Assembly (NCBI GenBank): GCA_015062085.1
Contig: SUVI01000049.1
Coordinates: 1 to 22,501 of the forward strand
DNA length: 22,501 bases
DNA from: Planctomycetaceae bacterium
GTDB taxonomy: Bacteria > Planctomycetota > Planctomycetia > Pirellulales > Thermoguttaceae
Reading direction: 5' to 3'
The position numbers and the translations under genes are program-made. This document shows positions 6,125 to 15,153 of the stretch, in pieces (position 1 is the stretch's first letter; each line of letters opens with the position of its first letter). The notes under the pieces were generated by a model. The model searched no databases. It saw nothing but the letters and a program-made list of their open reading frames with translations, and was not told where the DNA came from.

Positions 6125-7915
6125 GTGTACAGAACCCACACTTGCGGTGAATTGCGCAAAGAAAATGCCGGACAGATCGTGACCCTTTGCGGTTGGGTGG
6201 ATCATCAGCGCGACCAAGGCGGGCTTTCCTTCCTTTGGATCCGTGACCGTTACGGGATCACGCAGATCACCTTCTCGCCCGAAGCGGGAAATTCGCCGGA
6301 GGAAGCGGAAGAACTCATCCAAAAAGCACGCACACTGCGCCAGGAATTCGTCATTCAGGTAAAGGGTGAAGTCATCCAGCGTCCGGAGGGCGGCGAAAAC
6401 AAAGCACTCGCGACGGGTGAGATCGAGATCCGTCCGCTTGAACTCGTGATCCTGAACCGCAGCGACGTTCCGCCGGTCCAGCCGAGCATTCCGGATCTTC
6501 CGAGCGAAGACGTGCGTCTCCAGTACCGCTATCTCGACCTGCGCCGTCCCGACATGCAGAAAGCGCTGGCTCTGCGTCACCGGATCGTGAAGATCATGCG
6601 CGACTACACGGATGAACTTGGATTCCTGGAAGTCGAAACGCCGATGCTGGGAAGAAGCACTCCGGAAGGCGCGCGCGACTATCTCGTCCCCAGCCGTGTA
6701 CACGCCGGGAAATTCTACGCCCTGCCGCAGTCCCCGCAGCTCTACAAGCAGCTGCTGATGATCGCCGGGTTTGACCGTTACGTTCAGGTCGCGCGCTGCT
6801 TCCGCGACGAAGACCTCCGCGCGGACCGACAGCCGGAATTCACGCAGATCGACATGGAAATGTCGTTCGTCTCGATGGAAGACGTCATGGGAATGATGGA
6901 CGGCCTGATCGCGCGTCTTGCGAAGGAAGTGCTCGGGATCGAGCTTCAGCTGCCGCTGCCGAGAATGAGCTACGCAGATGCCATGGAACGCTACGGACAC
7001 GACGCGCCGGACCTCCGCTACGGAATGGAGCTGATCGACCTGACGGACATCGCGAAAGAGTGCGAATTCAGCGTCTTCCGCGGCACTGCCGACGCCGGAA
7101 ATCGAGTGCGCGCGGTCGTCGCGAAAGGTGCGGCGGACAAATACTCCCGCAAGGCGATCGATGAACTCACGTCTTGGGCGAAGGAAAACTTCGGCGTGAA
7201 GGGACTCGCGTTCTTCAAAGGCGCAGAAGGAACGCTTCAGGCTCCGATCGCAAAATTCTTCAACGAGGAATTCATCGCACGCATCAAAGAACGTCTGGAA
7301 ATGGAAGACGGCGACATCGCCTTCATCATCGCGGACACATTCGAGACGAGCTGCCGAGCGCTGAACGGTCTGCGCCGCCGTTTGGCGAAAGAACTGGAAC
7401 TTTACGATCCGAAATCGTTCAGTTTCTCCTGGATCGTGGACTTCCCAATGCTGGAGTGGGACAGCGAAGAGGAACGCTGGGTGGCGGTCCATCATCCGTT
7501 CACCGCGCCGCTTCCGGAAGATGAAGCGCTTCTGGACACCGATCCGCGTGCGTGCCGTGCGGCTGCGTACGACATCGTGATCAACGGTTTCGAGGCGGGC
7601 GGAGGCTCCATCCGTATCCATGACAACGCGCTGCAGAAGAAGATCTTCTCGCTTCTGAACATCGACGATGAGACCGCAAAAGACCGCTTCGGCTTCCTGC
7701 TCGACGCGCTGCGCTTCGGTGCTCCGCCTCACGGAGGGATCGCGCTTGGTCTGGACCGTCTCGCCATGATCTTTGCCGGTCTGGACAGCATCCGCGACGT
7801 CATCGCCTTCCCGAAGACCGCACGCGCTGCGGACCTCATGAGCGGCGCACCGGGACTGGTGGATGAGAAGCAGATGAAGGAACTTTTCATCAAAACAGAC
7901 ATCCCGGCAAAATAG
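6125..7915 (+). CDS. aspS: Aspartyl-tRNA synthetase, bacterial type
   Basis: A 596-residue class II synthetase that charges tRNA-Asp with aspartate in the cytoplasm. Domain order is typical: N-terminal OB-fold anticodon-binding domain (about 1-110, with [13 protein letters not shown]), class II catalytic core, an inserted GAD domain (about 300-420), and the rest of the core. Motif 2 is [20 protein letters not shown] (226-245) and motif 3 [13 protein letters not shown] (537-549). The start is taken as GTG 6125, giving [10 protein letters not shown] as in the family; AGGAG lies 7 bases before it. The in-frame extension to 6005 has no matching family sequence. Position 31 is Gln, where discriminating E. 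coli-type enzymes have Leu30 and non-discriminating ones often His31, so tRNA-Asn use is undecided. A terminator follows at 7930. Confidence 0.97.
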   Translation: MYRTHTCGELRKENAGQIVTLCGWVDHQRDQGGLSFLWIRDRYGITQITFSPEAGNSPEEAEELIQKARTLRQEFVIQVKGEVIQRPEGGENKALATGEIEIRPLELVILNRSDVPPVQPSIPDLPSEDVRLQYRYLDLRRPDMQKALALRHRIVKIMRDYTDELGFLEVETPMLGRSTPEGARDYLVPSRVHAGKFYALPQSPQLYKQLLMIAGFDRYVQVARCFRDEDLRADRQPEFTQIDMEMSFVSMEDVMGMMDGLIARLAKEVLGIELQLPLPRMSYADAMERYGHDAPDLRYGMELIDLTDIAKECEFSVFRGTADAGNRVRAVVAKGAADKYSRKAIDELTSWAKENFGVKGLAFFKGAEGTLQAPIAKFFNEEFIARIKERLEMEDGDIAFIIADTFETSCRALNGLRRRLAKELELYDPKSFSFSWIVDFPMLEWDSEEERWVAVHHPFTAPLPEDEALLDTDPRACRAAAYDIVINGFEAGGGSIRIHDNALQKKIFSLLNIDDETAKDRFGFLLDALRFGAPPHGGIALGLDRLAMIFAGLDSIRDVIAFPKTARAADLMSGAPGLVDEKQMKELFIKTDIPAK

Positions 7916-7929
7916 AAGCGTCCGGAACT

Positions 7930-7981
7930 GCCGGGAAATGAGGTCCTTTTTTACTGCAGGCCCGCATTTCCCGGCCTTTTC
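7930..7981 (+). terminator. Intrinsic terminator after aspS
   Basis: Perfect 11-bp arms GCCGGGAAATG (7930-7940) and CATTTCCCGGC (7965-7975) with a 24-base loop, followed by CTTTTCT. The long loop and short T run make it moderate in strength, so some read-through into mqnA is possible. Confidence 0.65.
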
Positions 7982-8025
7982 TGAAAAACAGGCAGGCGTA
8001 AAGACTTACAGGAGGACCCCAAAAA

Positions 8026-9036
8026 ATGGTCAGTCATTTTCCCAATGAACTGGAAAATTTGGAGCCGGGCATGGCAAAGGATGCCGGAATTCCGCAAGAG
8101 GATGCCGGCTGTACCTTCGACCCGATCTCCTGTCGGATCGGCAGTGTCCAGTTTCTCAATGCGGTCCCGCTGACGTGGAAACTTTCGGAGATCGCGGCAG
8201 CACTGAACATTCAGGCCGACGTGACGTACGATACTCCCTCCCGTTTGGCAGACGGTCTCGCACACGGAGAGTACGACGCCGCGCTCATTCCGCTTGCAGA
8301 AGCGCTCCGGCATCCAGAACTGACGCAGGTCTCGGACGTCTGCATCGCGAGCGAAGGAAAAGTCGCCAGCGTTGAATTTGCTGCCTTTCGTCCCCTGAAA
8401 GAGCTGAAGCGGATCGGTCTGGATCCCGCGTCGCGCACGAGCAATGCAATGCTCCGGATCTGCCTGGAAGAACGCTTCAAGACCTTTTGCGAATACGAAC
8501 CATTCGACCTCGGCGAGGCGCTGGGACTCTCGGACGGAGGAACGGAAAACGTTGATCTGTCGCAGGGGTCTGCGTGCCGGGATCTTGCCGAAAAATGCAA
8601 AGAAAAGGGGCTGGACGGCATTCTGCTCATCGGCGACAAAGCGCTGACGCTCCCGCACCACTCCGACCATTTCGCGTGCATTTACGACTTGGGCCACCTT
8701 TGGACCCAGTGGATCGGTTTGCCGTTCGTCTATGCAAGCTGGTTCACTTCATCAAAAGATACGGAATTCCAGGCGAGACTTTCCACGCTCTTTAACGAGG
8801 CGCGAAGAGCAAGTCAGATCGAGATGGACGTCCTCACGATCCATGAAGCGATGCGAAGAAGAATGAATATCCCATTCTGTCACGACTATCTTCTCCGAAA
8901 GATCCGCTACCGCCTGAGCGGAAGAGAACGCCGCGGGGCCGAGGTCTTCTGCAAAATGATGCAGAAATGCGGACTCGCGCCGCTGGGGACCGATATTTTG
9001 TTCGAAGCCAACCGAAATCGCTTTGCGGCAGAATGA
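8026..9036 (+). CDS. mqnA: Chorismate dehydratase MqnA (futalosine menaquinone pathway)
   Basis: A 336-residue protein of the MqnA family, which dehydrates chorismate to 3-[(1-carboxyvinyl)oxy]benzoate, the first step of the futalosine route to menaquinone. Family blocks: RIGSVQFLNAVPLTWKL (37-53), TPSRLADGLAHGEYDAALIP, GIALDP-like IGLDPASRTSNAMLR, DGILLIGDKAL and YDLGHLWTQWIGLPFVYASW. The first 36 residues precede the usual family start, but ATG 8026 has AGGAGG at 8010-8015, so this start is kept; the extension is odd. A second extra segment (about LSDGGTENVDLSQGSACR) sits before the GDKAL block. It lies downstream of aspS in the same direction, separated by a terminator. Other mqn genes are not in this window. 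Its stop codon lies in a short direct repeat. Confidence 0.9.
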   Translation: MVSHFPNELENLEPGMAKDAGIPQEDAGCTFDPISCRIGSVQFLNAVPLTWKLSEIAAALNIQADVTYDTPSRLADGLAHGEYDAALIPLAEALRHPELTQVSDVCIASEGKVASVEFAAFRPLKELKRIGLDPASRTSNAMLRICLEERFKTFCEYEPFDLGEALGLSDGGTENVDLSQGSACRDLAEKCKEKGLDGILLIGDKALTLPHHSDHFACIYDLGHLWTQWIGLPFVYASWFTSSKDTEFQARLSTLFNEARRASQIEMDVLTIHEAMRRRMNIPFCHDYLLRKIRYRLSGRERRGAEVFCKMMQKCGLAPLGTDILFEANRNRFAAE

Positions 9037-9056
9037 TCGGGAACCGAATGATCGGG
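9031..9056 (+). repeat. Direct repeat containing the mqnA stop codon
   Basis: GAATGATCGGG occurs at 9031-9041 and again at 9046-9056, 15 bases apart. The first copy contains the stop TGA (9034-9036); the second puts another TGA in the same frame five codons on. Confidence 0.8.
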
Positions 9057-9083
9057 TGCAGAAATCAATGAAACGGAACGGAA

Positions 9084-9126
9084 CAGCAGACGGTTTCTTC
9101 ACGAAGCCGCCTGCTGCGTTTCTTTT
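9084..9126 (+). terminator. Intrinsic terminator after mqnA
   Basis: CAGCAG (9084-9089) pairs with CTGCTG (9111-9116). After one A-C mismatch CGGTTTC (9091-9097) pairs with GAAGCCG (9103-9109) with one G-U pair, leaving loop TTCAC. The T-rich stretch CGTTTCTTTTTC follows. It separates mqnA from the convergent ROK gene. Confidence 0.85.
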
Positions 9127-9137
9127 TCAGTCTGCAT

Positions 9138-10094
9138 TCATTTTCCGTTCGCGATCGGCAGAACGGCAGCTCCGAGCAGAGCAGCTTCGTACCCTAAGGC
9201 AGTCCTTTCGATCTTCACGTCTTCATTCGCCCGCCGAAAGATCTCCTTGCGGAAAGTCTCCTCCAGCGACGGATAAAAGAGGTCCCACGCCCGCGCCACA
9301 CCGCCTCCGATGATGATCTTTTCCGGATTCAGGATGTTCGCGGCATTCGCGAGCGCCATTCCCAGCACTTTTCCCTCCCTCCGAAACGTTTCCAACGCGG
9401 CATTTTCTCCCTTCTCGGCACGTTTTGCGATCTCGGAGGCAGGGAGCTCCTCACCAGTCAGACGTGCGTAAAAACGCGAGACCCCCGGTCCAGCACATTC
9501 CGCCTCGAGACACCCTCGCTTTCCGCACCCGCACAGCTCTCCGTCTTCCGCGACACACACATGGCCAAACTCACCGGCAAACCCCTTCGCACCGCGGTAG
9601 ATCCTTCCATCGAGAACGACCCCGCCTCCGATCCCATTCGAAATAGTGAGCCAAATGAAATCGCGCACCCCGCGGCACGCCCCGAGAAGTCCCTCGGCTG
9701 CGGCACAGGCATTGACGTCATTTTCGATGAAGATCGGTCTCCCGAATTCCTTTTCCAGCGCATCCGCTATCGGAAAATTCTGGATCCCCGAGAACGGCGC
9801 GTAGATCCAGACCCGCTCGTCCGCCAATCCCGGTATCGTAACACCGACGGCCTCGATCACGATCTCAGGATCCGTTTCCGCACATTTCTCAAGAGCAGAC
9901 GCAGCCAGAAAACGGATCTTTTCCAAGATCGCGTCCTCCGTCATCGCCGGCGGAAGGGACTCACCGGCCGCCGAAAGGATCCGGTTCCGCCATCCGCTCT
10001 CTTTTTCTGCAGGATCACTATTTTTCGACAATTCCACAACACCGGCAAGCATTTTTGACCCGCCGATATCGATCGCCAAAATATTTTTCTCCAT
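9138..10094 (-). CDS. ROK family sugar kinase (glucokinase-like)
   Basis: A 318-residue cytoplasmic kinase of the ROK family, which phosphorylates glucose or another hexose/N-acyl hexosamine with ATP. Visible are the ATP phosphate motif LAIDIGGSK (6-14), the catalytic Asp in IENDVNA (D126), SNGIGGGVV (152-160), GEFGHVCV with zinc ligand H178, and the zinc motif CGCGKRGCLE (C188, C190, C195). No N-terminal helix-turn-helix is present, so it is a kinase and not a ROK repressor. Start choice is difficult: in-frame ATGs at 10094, 10106 and 10118 and a GTG at 10127 lie in a 12-bp repeat. I use 10094 (MEKNILAIDIGG) because it fits the family start and has GGAG six bases upstream; 10106 has the same signal. 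The true substrate cannot be told. Confidence 0.9.
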   Translation of the reverse strand: MEKNILAIDIGGSKMLAGVVELSKNSDPAEKESGWRNRILSAAGESLPPAMTEDAILEKIRFLAASALEKCAETDPEIVIEAVGVTIPGLADERVWIYAPFSGIQNFPIADALEKEFGRPIFIENDVNACAAAEGLLGACRGVRDFIWLTISNGIGGGVVLDGRIYRGAKGFAGEFGHVCVAEDGELCGCGKRGCLEAECAGPGVSRFYARLTGEELPASEIAKRAEKGENAALETFRREGKVLGMALANAANILNPEKIIIGGGVARAWDLFYPSLEETFRKEIFRRANEDVKIERTALGYEAALLGAAVLPIANGK

Positions 10095-10125
10095 CCTGTT
10101 CTCCATCCTGTTCTCCATCCTGTTC
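10090..10125 (-). repeat. 12-bp tandem repeat x3 carrying start codon and ribosome site of the ROK gene
   Basis: Three exact units of GAACAGGATGGA on the minus strand (36 bp). Each contains an ATG and a GGAG formed across the unit boundary, so the second and third ATG (10106 and 10094) each have GGAG six bases upstream. Translation from any of them gives the same protein with 4 or 8 extra residues (MENR repeats). Confidence 0.95.
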
Positions 10126-10420
10126 ACTTAAAGTATCGGCCCCAAAGATAACCGTTTCCTCTTCATCTCTGATGAAATAATGCATCGGCACGATTTCACC
10201 GGTTATGCGGATTATTTCTAAAAAAACGAAAAAAATCACTGTTTTTGTTTGAGACAGAATAAAAAAAACCGATACATTGGATAGGGTGCATACCCCTGCA
10301 CAGAAAAGGTATGTCCCTTTTCAAACGAATCAAGACACAGGAAATTTTCCGTTCACGCAAGACGCATGCAGGAGAATTTTTAACAGAACGATTTCCTAGA
10401 CAGAATTTGGAGACCCCAAA
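10126..10420. other. Divergent intergenic region between the ROK and TPR genes
   Basis: No gene was found. Possible plus-strand promoter: TTGAGA (10249-10254, five of six) and TACATT (10273-10278, four of six) with 18 bases between. The region is rich in A and T runs. GATACT just upstream of the ROK repeat (minus strand) may be a weak -10. No RNA gene or binding-site palindrome stands out. Confidence 0.3.
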
Positions 10421-13400
10421 ATGGCAGCCAAACGCCTGAATATCCGTTTTGTCATCATATTTTTCGCGATCCTTGTCATTGGCGGCACATGCGCACTGGC
10501 GGCGTACCATATTCAGAAAGGACGCCATGTCGCGAAGAGCTATGATGTCGGCATGAAAGCATTTGAAGAAGGCAACATGGAAGAAGCCCGTGCGAATCTT
10601 GGACATGTCGTCGAAAAGCTCGGTAACGAAGAAAAACAGACGGATGTCGTATTGAAACTGGCGCTTGCCTATGCAGATCTTCTTGACCAGCCGAACAAGA
10701 GTCATCAGGATCTGGTCAACTGCCAGCGAGCGATCGGCAGAGCACTAGATCTCGATCCCGGCACGCTTGCCGCACACGCACTTCCGCTTAAGGAAGCAAA
10801 GGCGAAATGCAGCATACTTCTCGGTGCCCCCACCGCAGCGGCGCAAACATACATTGAGTTGGCAAAAGAATTTCCAAACGAACCGAAATATCTTTTGGAA
10901 GCCGCGAAATGCTACATGAGAAACAAAGATTCCAAAGCGGCGGACACCCTGTCACTGCTCGTGACCCGCCACGTGAATTTCATCCCCGGCTGGATCGAAT
11001 ATGCGCGCTATTTTCAGGACAGCGGTCAGCCGGACCTTGCGCTTCAGCACCTGAATTCGATGGTCGCGTCCAATGAGGATTCCGCGCAGGCGTTTGCTCA
11101 GCGGGCGATCTTCCTCTACATGCACCCGGAGATGGACGGAATGGCGCTTGCGGAAGAGTCGGCGATCAATGCGCTTCGTCTCGACCAGAACAACATCGAC
11201 GCACTGCTCGCCGGCGCGAAAATGTTCATTTACACCAAACGCTACGATCGGGCTCACGAATGCCTCAACAAAGCGCGTGAACTCTCGAAGCAGCTGGTCG
11301 ATGCCCCGCAAAATCCCTACCTGGTCGATTTCGGGATCCAGCTGGCCGATGCGGAAGGTAAACCGGAAACGGCCCTGGACATTCTTCAGGGAGACGTCGC
11401 GGACGACCCGCAGAACCTTTCCAAGCGCATGAAGCTGTTTGAACGTCTTCTGAAATCCGGAAAAATGGCAGAGGCGAAAAAAGAGATCGAAAAACTGCGT
11501 GAGATCAAAAAACTTCCGCCGCCGATCATCGGTTTCTTCGAAGCTACGATCGAGATCTCGGAAGAAAAATGGGAAAGCGCCAAGAACAAACTGGAACTTG
11601 CTCGTCCGACGATCGCTGCATTCCAGCAGCCGCAGCTGAATGTCTACGTGGACCGTCAGCTGGCTCTCTGCTACGGGAAACTTGGACAGATCGATAAACA
11701 GTTTGAGGCTTTCGACAATGCGATCAAGCAGGCCGGAGAGGGAGAGATCATCCCGCTTTACGTCGCGTACATCCACGCGCTTCACACCGCGAGCCGCATC
11801 CCGCTGATGGAAGAAAAGCTCTACGAACTTCTCGACAAGATCGGAAAAGAGAAGTTCATGAAATTCCACGAACTGCGCACGCTCTATTTCGCTCTTCTGC
11901 AGCAGAAAGAAGCGGCAAAACCGAAAGATGAACAGAACTGGGACAAGATCAATCAGGAAATGGCCCAGTACGACATGGACCAGAACAATCCGGAAGGTCT
12001 TTTGCTGACGATCCGGATGATGGTCAAGCAGAACAAATTTGACGAAGCCAAGGCACTGCTCCGTGATGCGATCGAGAAGCATCCGGACACCATTACCTTC
12101 GTTTCCTACCTTGCCCTGATCGAAGCACAGCAGAAAAACTTCGGTGAATCGCTCCGTATTTTGGATGACGCCATCGCCAAAGGAAAGAGCGTTCCGGGAC
12201 TCCTCATCACAAAAGTCCGGATCATCTCACAAATGAAGCCGAAAACTCAGGCGGCGAAAGACGTCGTCGCCGAAAGACTGCGCTCGATCGAAACATTCAC
12301 AGACAAAATGCAGGAGACGCCCCGCATACTTCTCCTGAAACAGCTCGCGACTGCATGGATCCAGATCGAAGAACTGAATGAAGCGGACCGCATCTACAAT
12401 ATCCTGGCGGAGGCGGAACCGCACAATATCGGTCTGAAGATCCAGATCTTCGACCTCGCCAGAAAATCCGATGACGAACGGAAAATGAACGACCAGATGA
12501 AACGCATCGAGCAGGAGATCGGAGAAAGTGCCCCCGAATCTCGTTACTGCCAAGCGACAAAACTGGTTTGGGAATACTCGAAGAAAACGAAGAGTCCCGA
12601 AAAACTGCGTCTCGCGAAAGAACTCCTCACGAAAGCGCAGCAGCAGCGTACCGGCTGGGTCTTTATCCCGCGTGCGCAGGCGGAAATCGCGATCCTTGAA
12701 AAGAATTTCGACGCAGCCATCAACTACCTGTACCGCGTTGACCAGCTTGGAACGCTCACCACGCAGCAGCTGAACCTCCTCATCCGTCTTCTCTACGTTC
12801 AGAAACGCGACCAGGAAGTCCGACAGCTGATCGACCGGAAACGCGAAGCCAATCTCGCCGCAGACGCCGCGATGATGAGTGTCGAAGCTCTCGCAAATTC
12901 AGGCGAGGGAGACGAAGCCGTCCGACGCGGGTCGGAGATCATCGATGAAAGCAATCCGAAAGATCTCCTCTGGATCGGACACATCGCCCTCCGCGCGAAG
13001 GATCTCCACAAAGCGGAATCCGCGTTCCAAAAAGTCACAGAGATCGCTCCTGAAAATCCGAACGGCTGGCTCTCGCTCCTGCAGGTCCAGAGGATCCAGG
13101 GCGTTGATGTTTCGAAGGAAGAATTTATCGCAAACGTCACGAAACACGTTCCGGCAGAAAAACTCCCCCTCTGCCTGGCGAAGACTCACCAGCTCTTCGG
13201 TGACGCCATAAAAGCAGACGAAGCCTTCAAAGAAGCGATCGCACAGGCGCCGGACGATCTGGAAGTGCTGCTTTCCATCAGCCAGTTTTACATGCAGACC
13301 ACGCAGCCGGAACTCGCTATCCCGCATCTGCAGAAAATGAGCGAGATCATCGCCAAAGACACGACGCTCGATCTTGAAAAGAAAGACCAGCGTATGGCTT

Positions 13401-14749
13401 GGACCCGCCGTTCCCTCGCACAGGTCTACAGCGGGATCCCCAATTTCGATTTTCAGAATCTCGGTCTCCAGCTCGTGGAGGAAAACCTCACGCTGCAGCC
13501 GGAGTCGATCGAAGACATGAGAGTCAAAGCGATGCTCCTCGCCGCAAGAAACAATCCCGAGGACAACAGCCGCGCGATCGAGATCATGGAAAACATTCCG
13601 TCGCATTCCGCAAGGGACATTTTCCTGCTCGCAAAACTCTACTTCATGCAGAGTTTCGATCCGGATGCCAGTACCATGAAAGAAAAGTACCAGAGCATCA
13701 TGGCGGACCTCATCGCCTCAAACGAAACGAACGTGAATTACCTCAGCACGTTCATCGATATGCTCCTGGAGCAGAACGCGGACCTCACCCTCATCGGAAA
13801 CTTTGCTGGACGCTTAGAATCCATCGCCGGTGAAAACAACCTCCTCACCCTCCTCCAGAACACTCGCACGCTCATGCGGCTCGGGAAAAAAACGGAAGCG
13901 GAGGCATACTTCAGAGAACATTTCCCAAGTTCCATTGAAGCCAAAGACATCCCGCTGGTCCGACGATGCGCTATCGAGCTGGAAAAAGAGGGACTCCCCG
14001 CCGTCGCAAACGACATTTGGGTCCAGCTCACGGCAAAAGAACCTGCCTTCATTGAAGAATTCATGCTCTTCATCTCAAGACAGCAGGGATTCACCAATGC
14101 CTTTGCGTACCTCCAGGCGAATCAGGAAAAGATCGATCCAAAACGCCGGCTAAACATGATCTACATGGCATGCCGTCATGCGAAACAGACCGTCTCCCGA
14201 GACGAATACAAGCAGGTCGACGAGTACGTCAAAGTACTCTTCCGAGACGATCCTCAGATCCTCGAAGTTCAGCTGTTCGAAGCGCGTATCCTCGAACTGC
14301 AGGGAAAATATGATGAAGCCATCGCCATTTACAATTCACTCCTCGACAAACCGTTTGAAGAGGCGCAGATCGCATGGATCGAAAACTCGCTTGCAATTCT
14401 GCTCTCCCTCACCGGAAAAGATCAGGATCGTGCCGTGGCGCTCATCGACGAAGTCATCAAGAAGTACCCCAAAGATCCTCTCCTCCTTGATGCGCGCGCG
14501 GTCGTATACATGCGAAGTAATGTTCGCAAAAAAACAGATACGGCCATGGAAGACCTCAAGTTCACTCTGATCGTTCGCAACAATGCGGTCAGCCAATTCC
14601 ACATCGCGGTCATGTACTGGAAACACGGAAATGCAAACGCTGCGAAAATCGCTTTCGCGACCGCAAAACGAATGGATCCTTTCCTCTTCCAGAACATTTC
14701 GCCGCTGGAAGTCCCAGACTTCACGGAATTGACCAACAATCTTGAGTAA
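10421..14749 (+). CDS. Giant membrane-anchored TPR-repeat protein
   Basis: A 1442-residue protein. A short basic start (MAAKRLNIR) is followed by one hydrophobic helix (about residues 9-30, VIIFFAILVIGGTCALAAY), acting as signal anchor, so most of the chain should lie outside the cytoplasmic membrane. The rest is alpha-helical and shows many tetratricopeptide-like units of about 34 residues, for example around AFEEGNMEEARANLGHVVEK, FEAFDNAIKQAGEG and SLRILDDAIAKGK, with typical small residues and DPxN-like turns. TPR arrays bind other proteins; no enzyme motif was seen. GGAG lies eight bases before the ATG. It is monocistronic, with a strong terminator directly after. Large TPR proteins are common in planctomycetes, but I do not recognise an orthologue with known function. 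Confidence 0.85.
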   Translation: MAAKRLNIRFVIIFFAILVIGGTCALAAYHIQKGRHVAKSYDVGMKAFEEGNMEEARANLGHVVEKLGNEEKQTDVVLKLALAYADLLDQPNKSHQDLVNCQRAIGRALDLDPGTLAAHALPLKEAKAKCSILLGAPTAAAQTYIELAKEFPNEPKYLLEAAKCYMRNKDSKAADTLSLLVTRHVNFIPGWIEYARYFQDSGQPDLALQHLNSMVASNEDSAQAFAQRAIFLYMHPEMDGMALAEESAINALRLDQNNIDALLAGAKMFIYTKRYDRAHECLNKARELSKQLVDAPQNPYLVDFGIQLADAEGKPETALDILQGDVADDPQNLSKRMKLFERLLKSGKMAEAKKEIEKLREIKKLPPPIIGFFEATIEISEEKWESAKNKLELARPTIAAFQQPQLNVYVDRQLALCYGKLGQIDKQFEAFDNAIKQAGEGEIIPLYVAYIHALHTASRIPLMEEKLYELLDKIGKEKFMKFHELRTLYFALLQQKEAAKPKDEQNWDKINQEMAQYDMDQNNPEGLLLTIRMMVKQNKFDEAKALLRDAIEKHPDTITFVSYLALIEAQQKNFGESLRILDDAIAKGKSVPGLLITKVRIISQMKPKTQAAKDVVAERLRSIETFTDKMQETPRILLLKQLATAWIQIEELNEADRIYNILAEAEPHNIGLKIQIFDLARKSDDERKMNDQMKRIEQEIGESAPESRYCQATKLVWEYSKKTKSPEKLRLAKELLTKAQQQRTGWVFIPRAQAEIAILEKNFDAAINYLYRVDQLGTLTTQQLNLLIRLLYVQKRDQEVRQLIDRKREANLAADAAMMSVEALANSGEGDEAVRRGSEIIDESNPKDLLWIGHIALRAKDLHKAESAFQKVTEIAPENPNGWLSLLQVQRIQGVDVSKEEFIANVTKHVPAEKLPLCLAKTHQLFGDAIKADEAFKEAIAQAPDDLEVLLSISQFYMQTTQPELAIPHLQKMSEIIAKDTTLDLEKKDQRMAWTRRSLAQVYSGIPNFDFQNLGLQLVEENLTLQPESIEDMRVKAMLLAARNNPEDNSRAIEIMENIPSHSARDIFLLAKLYFMQSFDPDASTMKEKYQSIMADLIASNETNVNYLSTFIDMLLEQNADLTLIGNFAGRLESIAGENNLLTLLQNTRTLMRLGKKTEAEAYFREHFPSSIEAKDIPLVRRCAIELEKEGLPAVANDIWVQLTAKEPAFIEEFMLFISRQQGFTNAFAYLQANQEKIDPKRRLNMIYMACRHAKQTVSRDEYKQVDEYVKVLFRDDPQILEVQLFEARILELQGKYDEAIAIYNSLLDKPFEEAQIAWIENSLAILLSLTGKDQDRAVALIDEVIKKYPKDPLLLDARAVVYMRSNVRKKTDTAMEDLKFTLIVRNNAVSQFHIAVMYWKHGNANAAKIAFATAKRMDPFLFQNISPLEVPDFTELTNNLE

Positions 14750-14765
14750 ATTTGAAACCTTTTTC

Positions 14766-14799
14766 AAAAAAGACCAGTCATCCCCGGCTGGTCTTTTTA
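14766..14799 (+). terminator. Intrinsic terminator after the TPR gene
   Basis: AGACCAG (14771-14777) pairs with CTGGTCT (14788-14794), flanked by A6 before and T5 after, with a 10-base loop. It starts 16 bases after the stop codon. Confidence 0.9.
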
Positions 14800-14827
14800 T
14801 TTGGTTCATCTGGAAACGGCGCACAAG

Positions 14828-15072
14828 TTTCACCGCTGAAGACACGGAAGACACGGAAGACACGGAAAACTCACAGAGAAACACGGATCTTAATGCCAAA
14901 AGCAGTAAAAAACAGAGTGCGCGAACATTTTTTAATTGTAAAAAATTCTTTTGCGTCTTTTCGTGTTTTTCGTGAAATTCGTGTCAGGAGACGTTCCCAG
15001 CCTTCCTCTTTCTTCCTTTTCAGTGTCTAGTGTCTCTCTGCACCTCCTCTGTACTGTGCTTTCAGTGGTAAA
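14828..15072. mobile_element. MITE-like intergenic repeat element with imperfect terminal inverted repeats
   Basis: The left end TTTCACCGCTGAAGACAC (from 14828) matches imperfectly the reverse complement of the right end, TTTACCACTGAAAGCAC (15056-15072). Inside are three GAAGACACG units (14838-14864), CACAGAGAAACACGG, a segment of repeated TTCGTG words (about 14959-14984) and a right part that on the other strand also reads ACAG/AGAG/ACAC-rich. No real gene lies inside; the open frames there are low-complexity. The ACACGGAAGACACGGA pattern resembles a noncoding interspersed repeat I associate with planctomycete and other environmental genomes. No target-site duplication was identified. Confidence 0.5.
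14838..14864 (+). repeat. 9-bp tandem repeat x3 (GAAGACACG)
   Basis: Three exact copies inside the left arm of the intergenic element, followed by a partial fourth (GAAAAC). Confidence 0.9.
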
Positions 15073-15153
15073 GATCGCGGCCCAAACAGGTACGCACTTT
15101 CCGGAAGAGCCTTTTATTTTTTATGAAAAATCTCCAAAATTCCATTTCACGGC

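Noticed and set aside
6092..7732. Minus-strand open frame of 546 codons opposite aspS
   Set aside because: Antisense shadow of aspS with no recognisable domain; long only because of the codon bias of aspS.
10952..12082. Minus-strand frame of 376 codons inside the TPR gene
   Set aside because: Low-complexity Phe/Asp/Arg-rich shadow of the TPR coding frame, without start signals.
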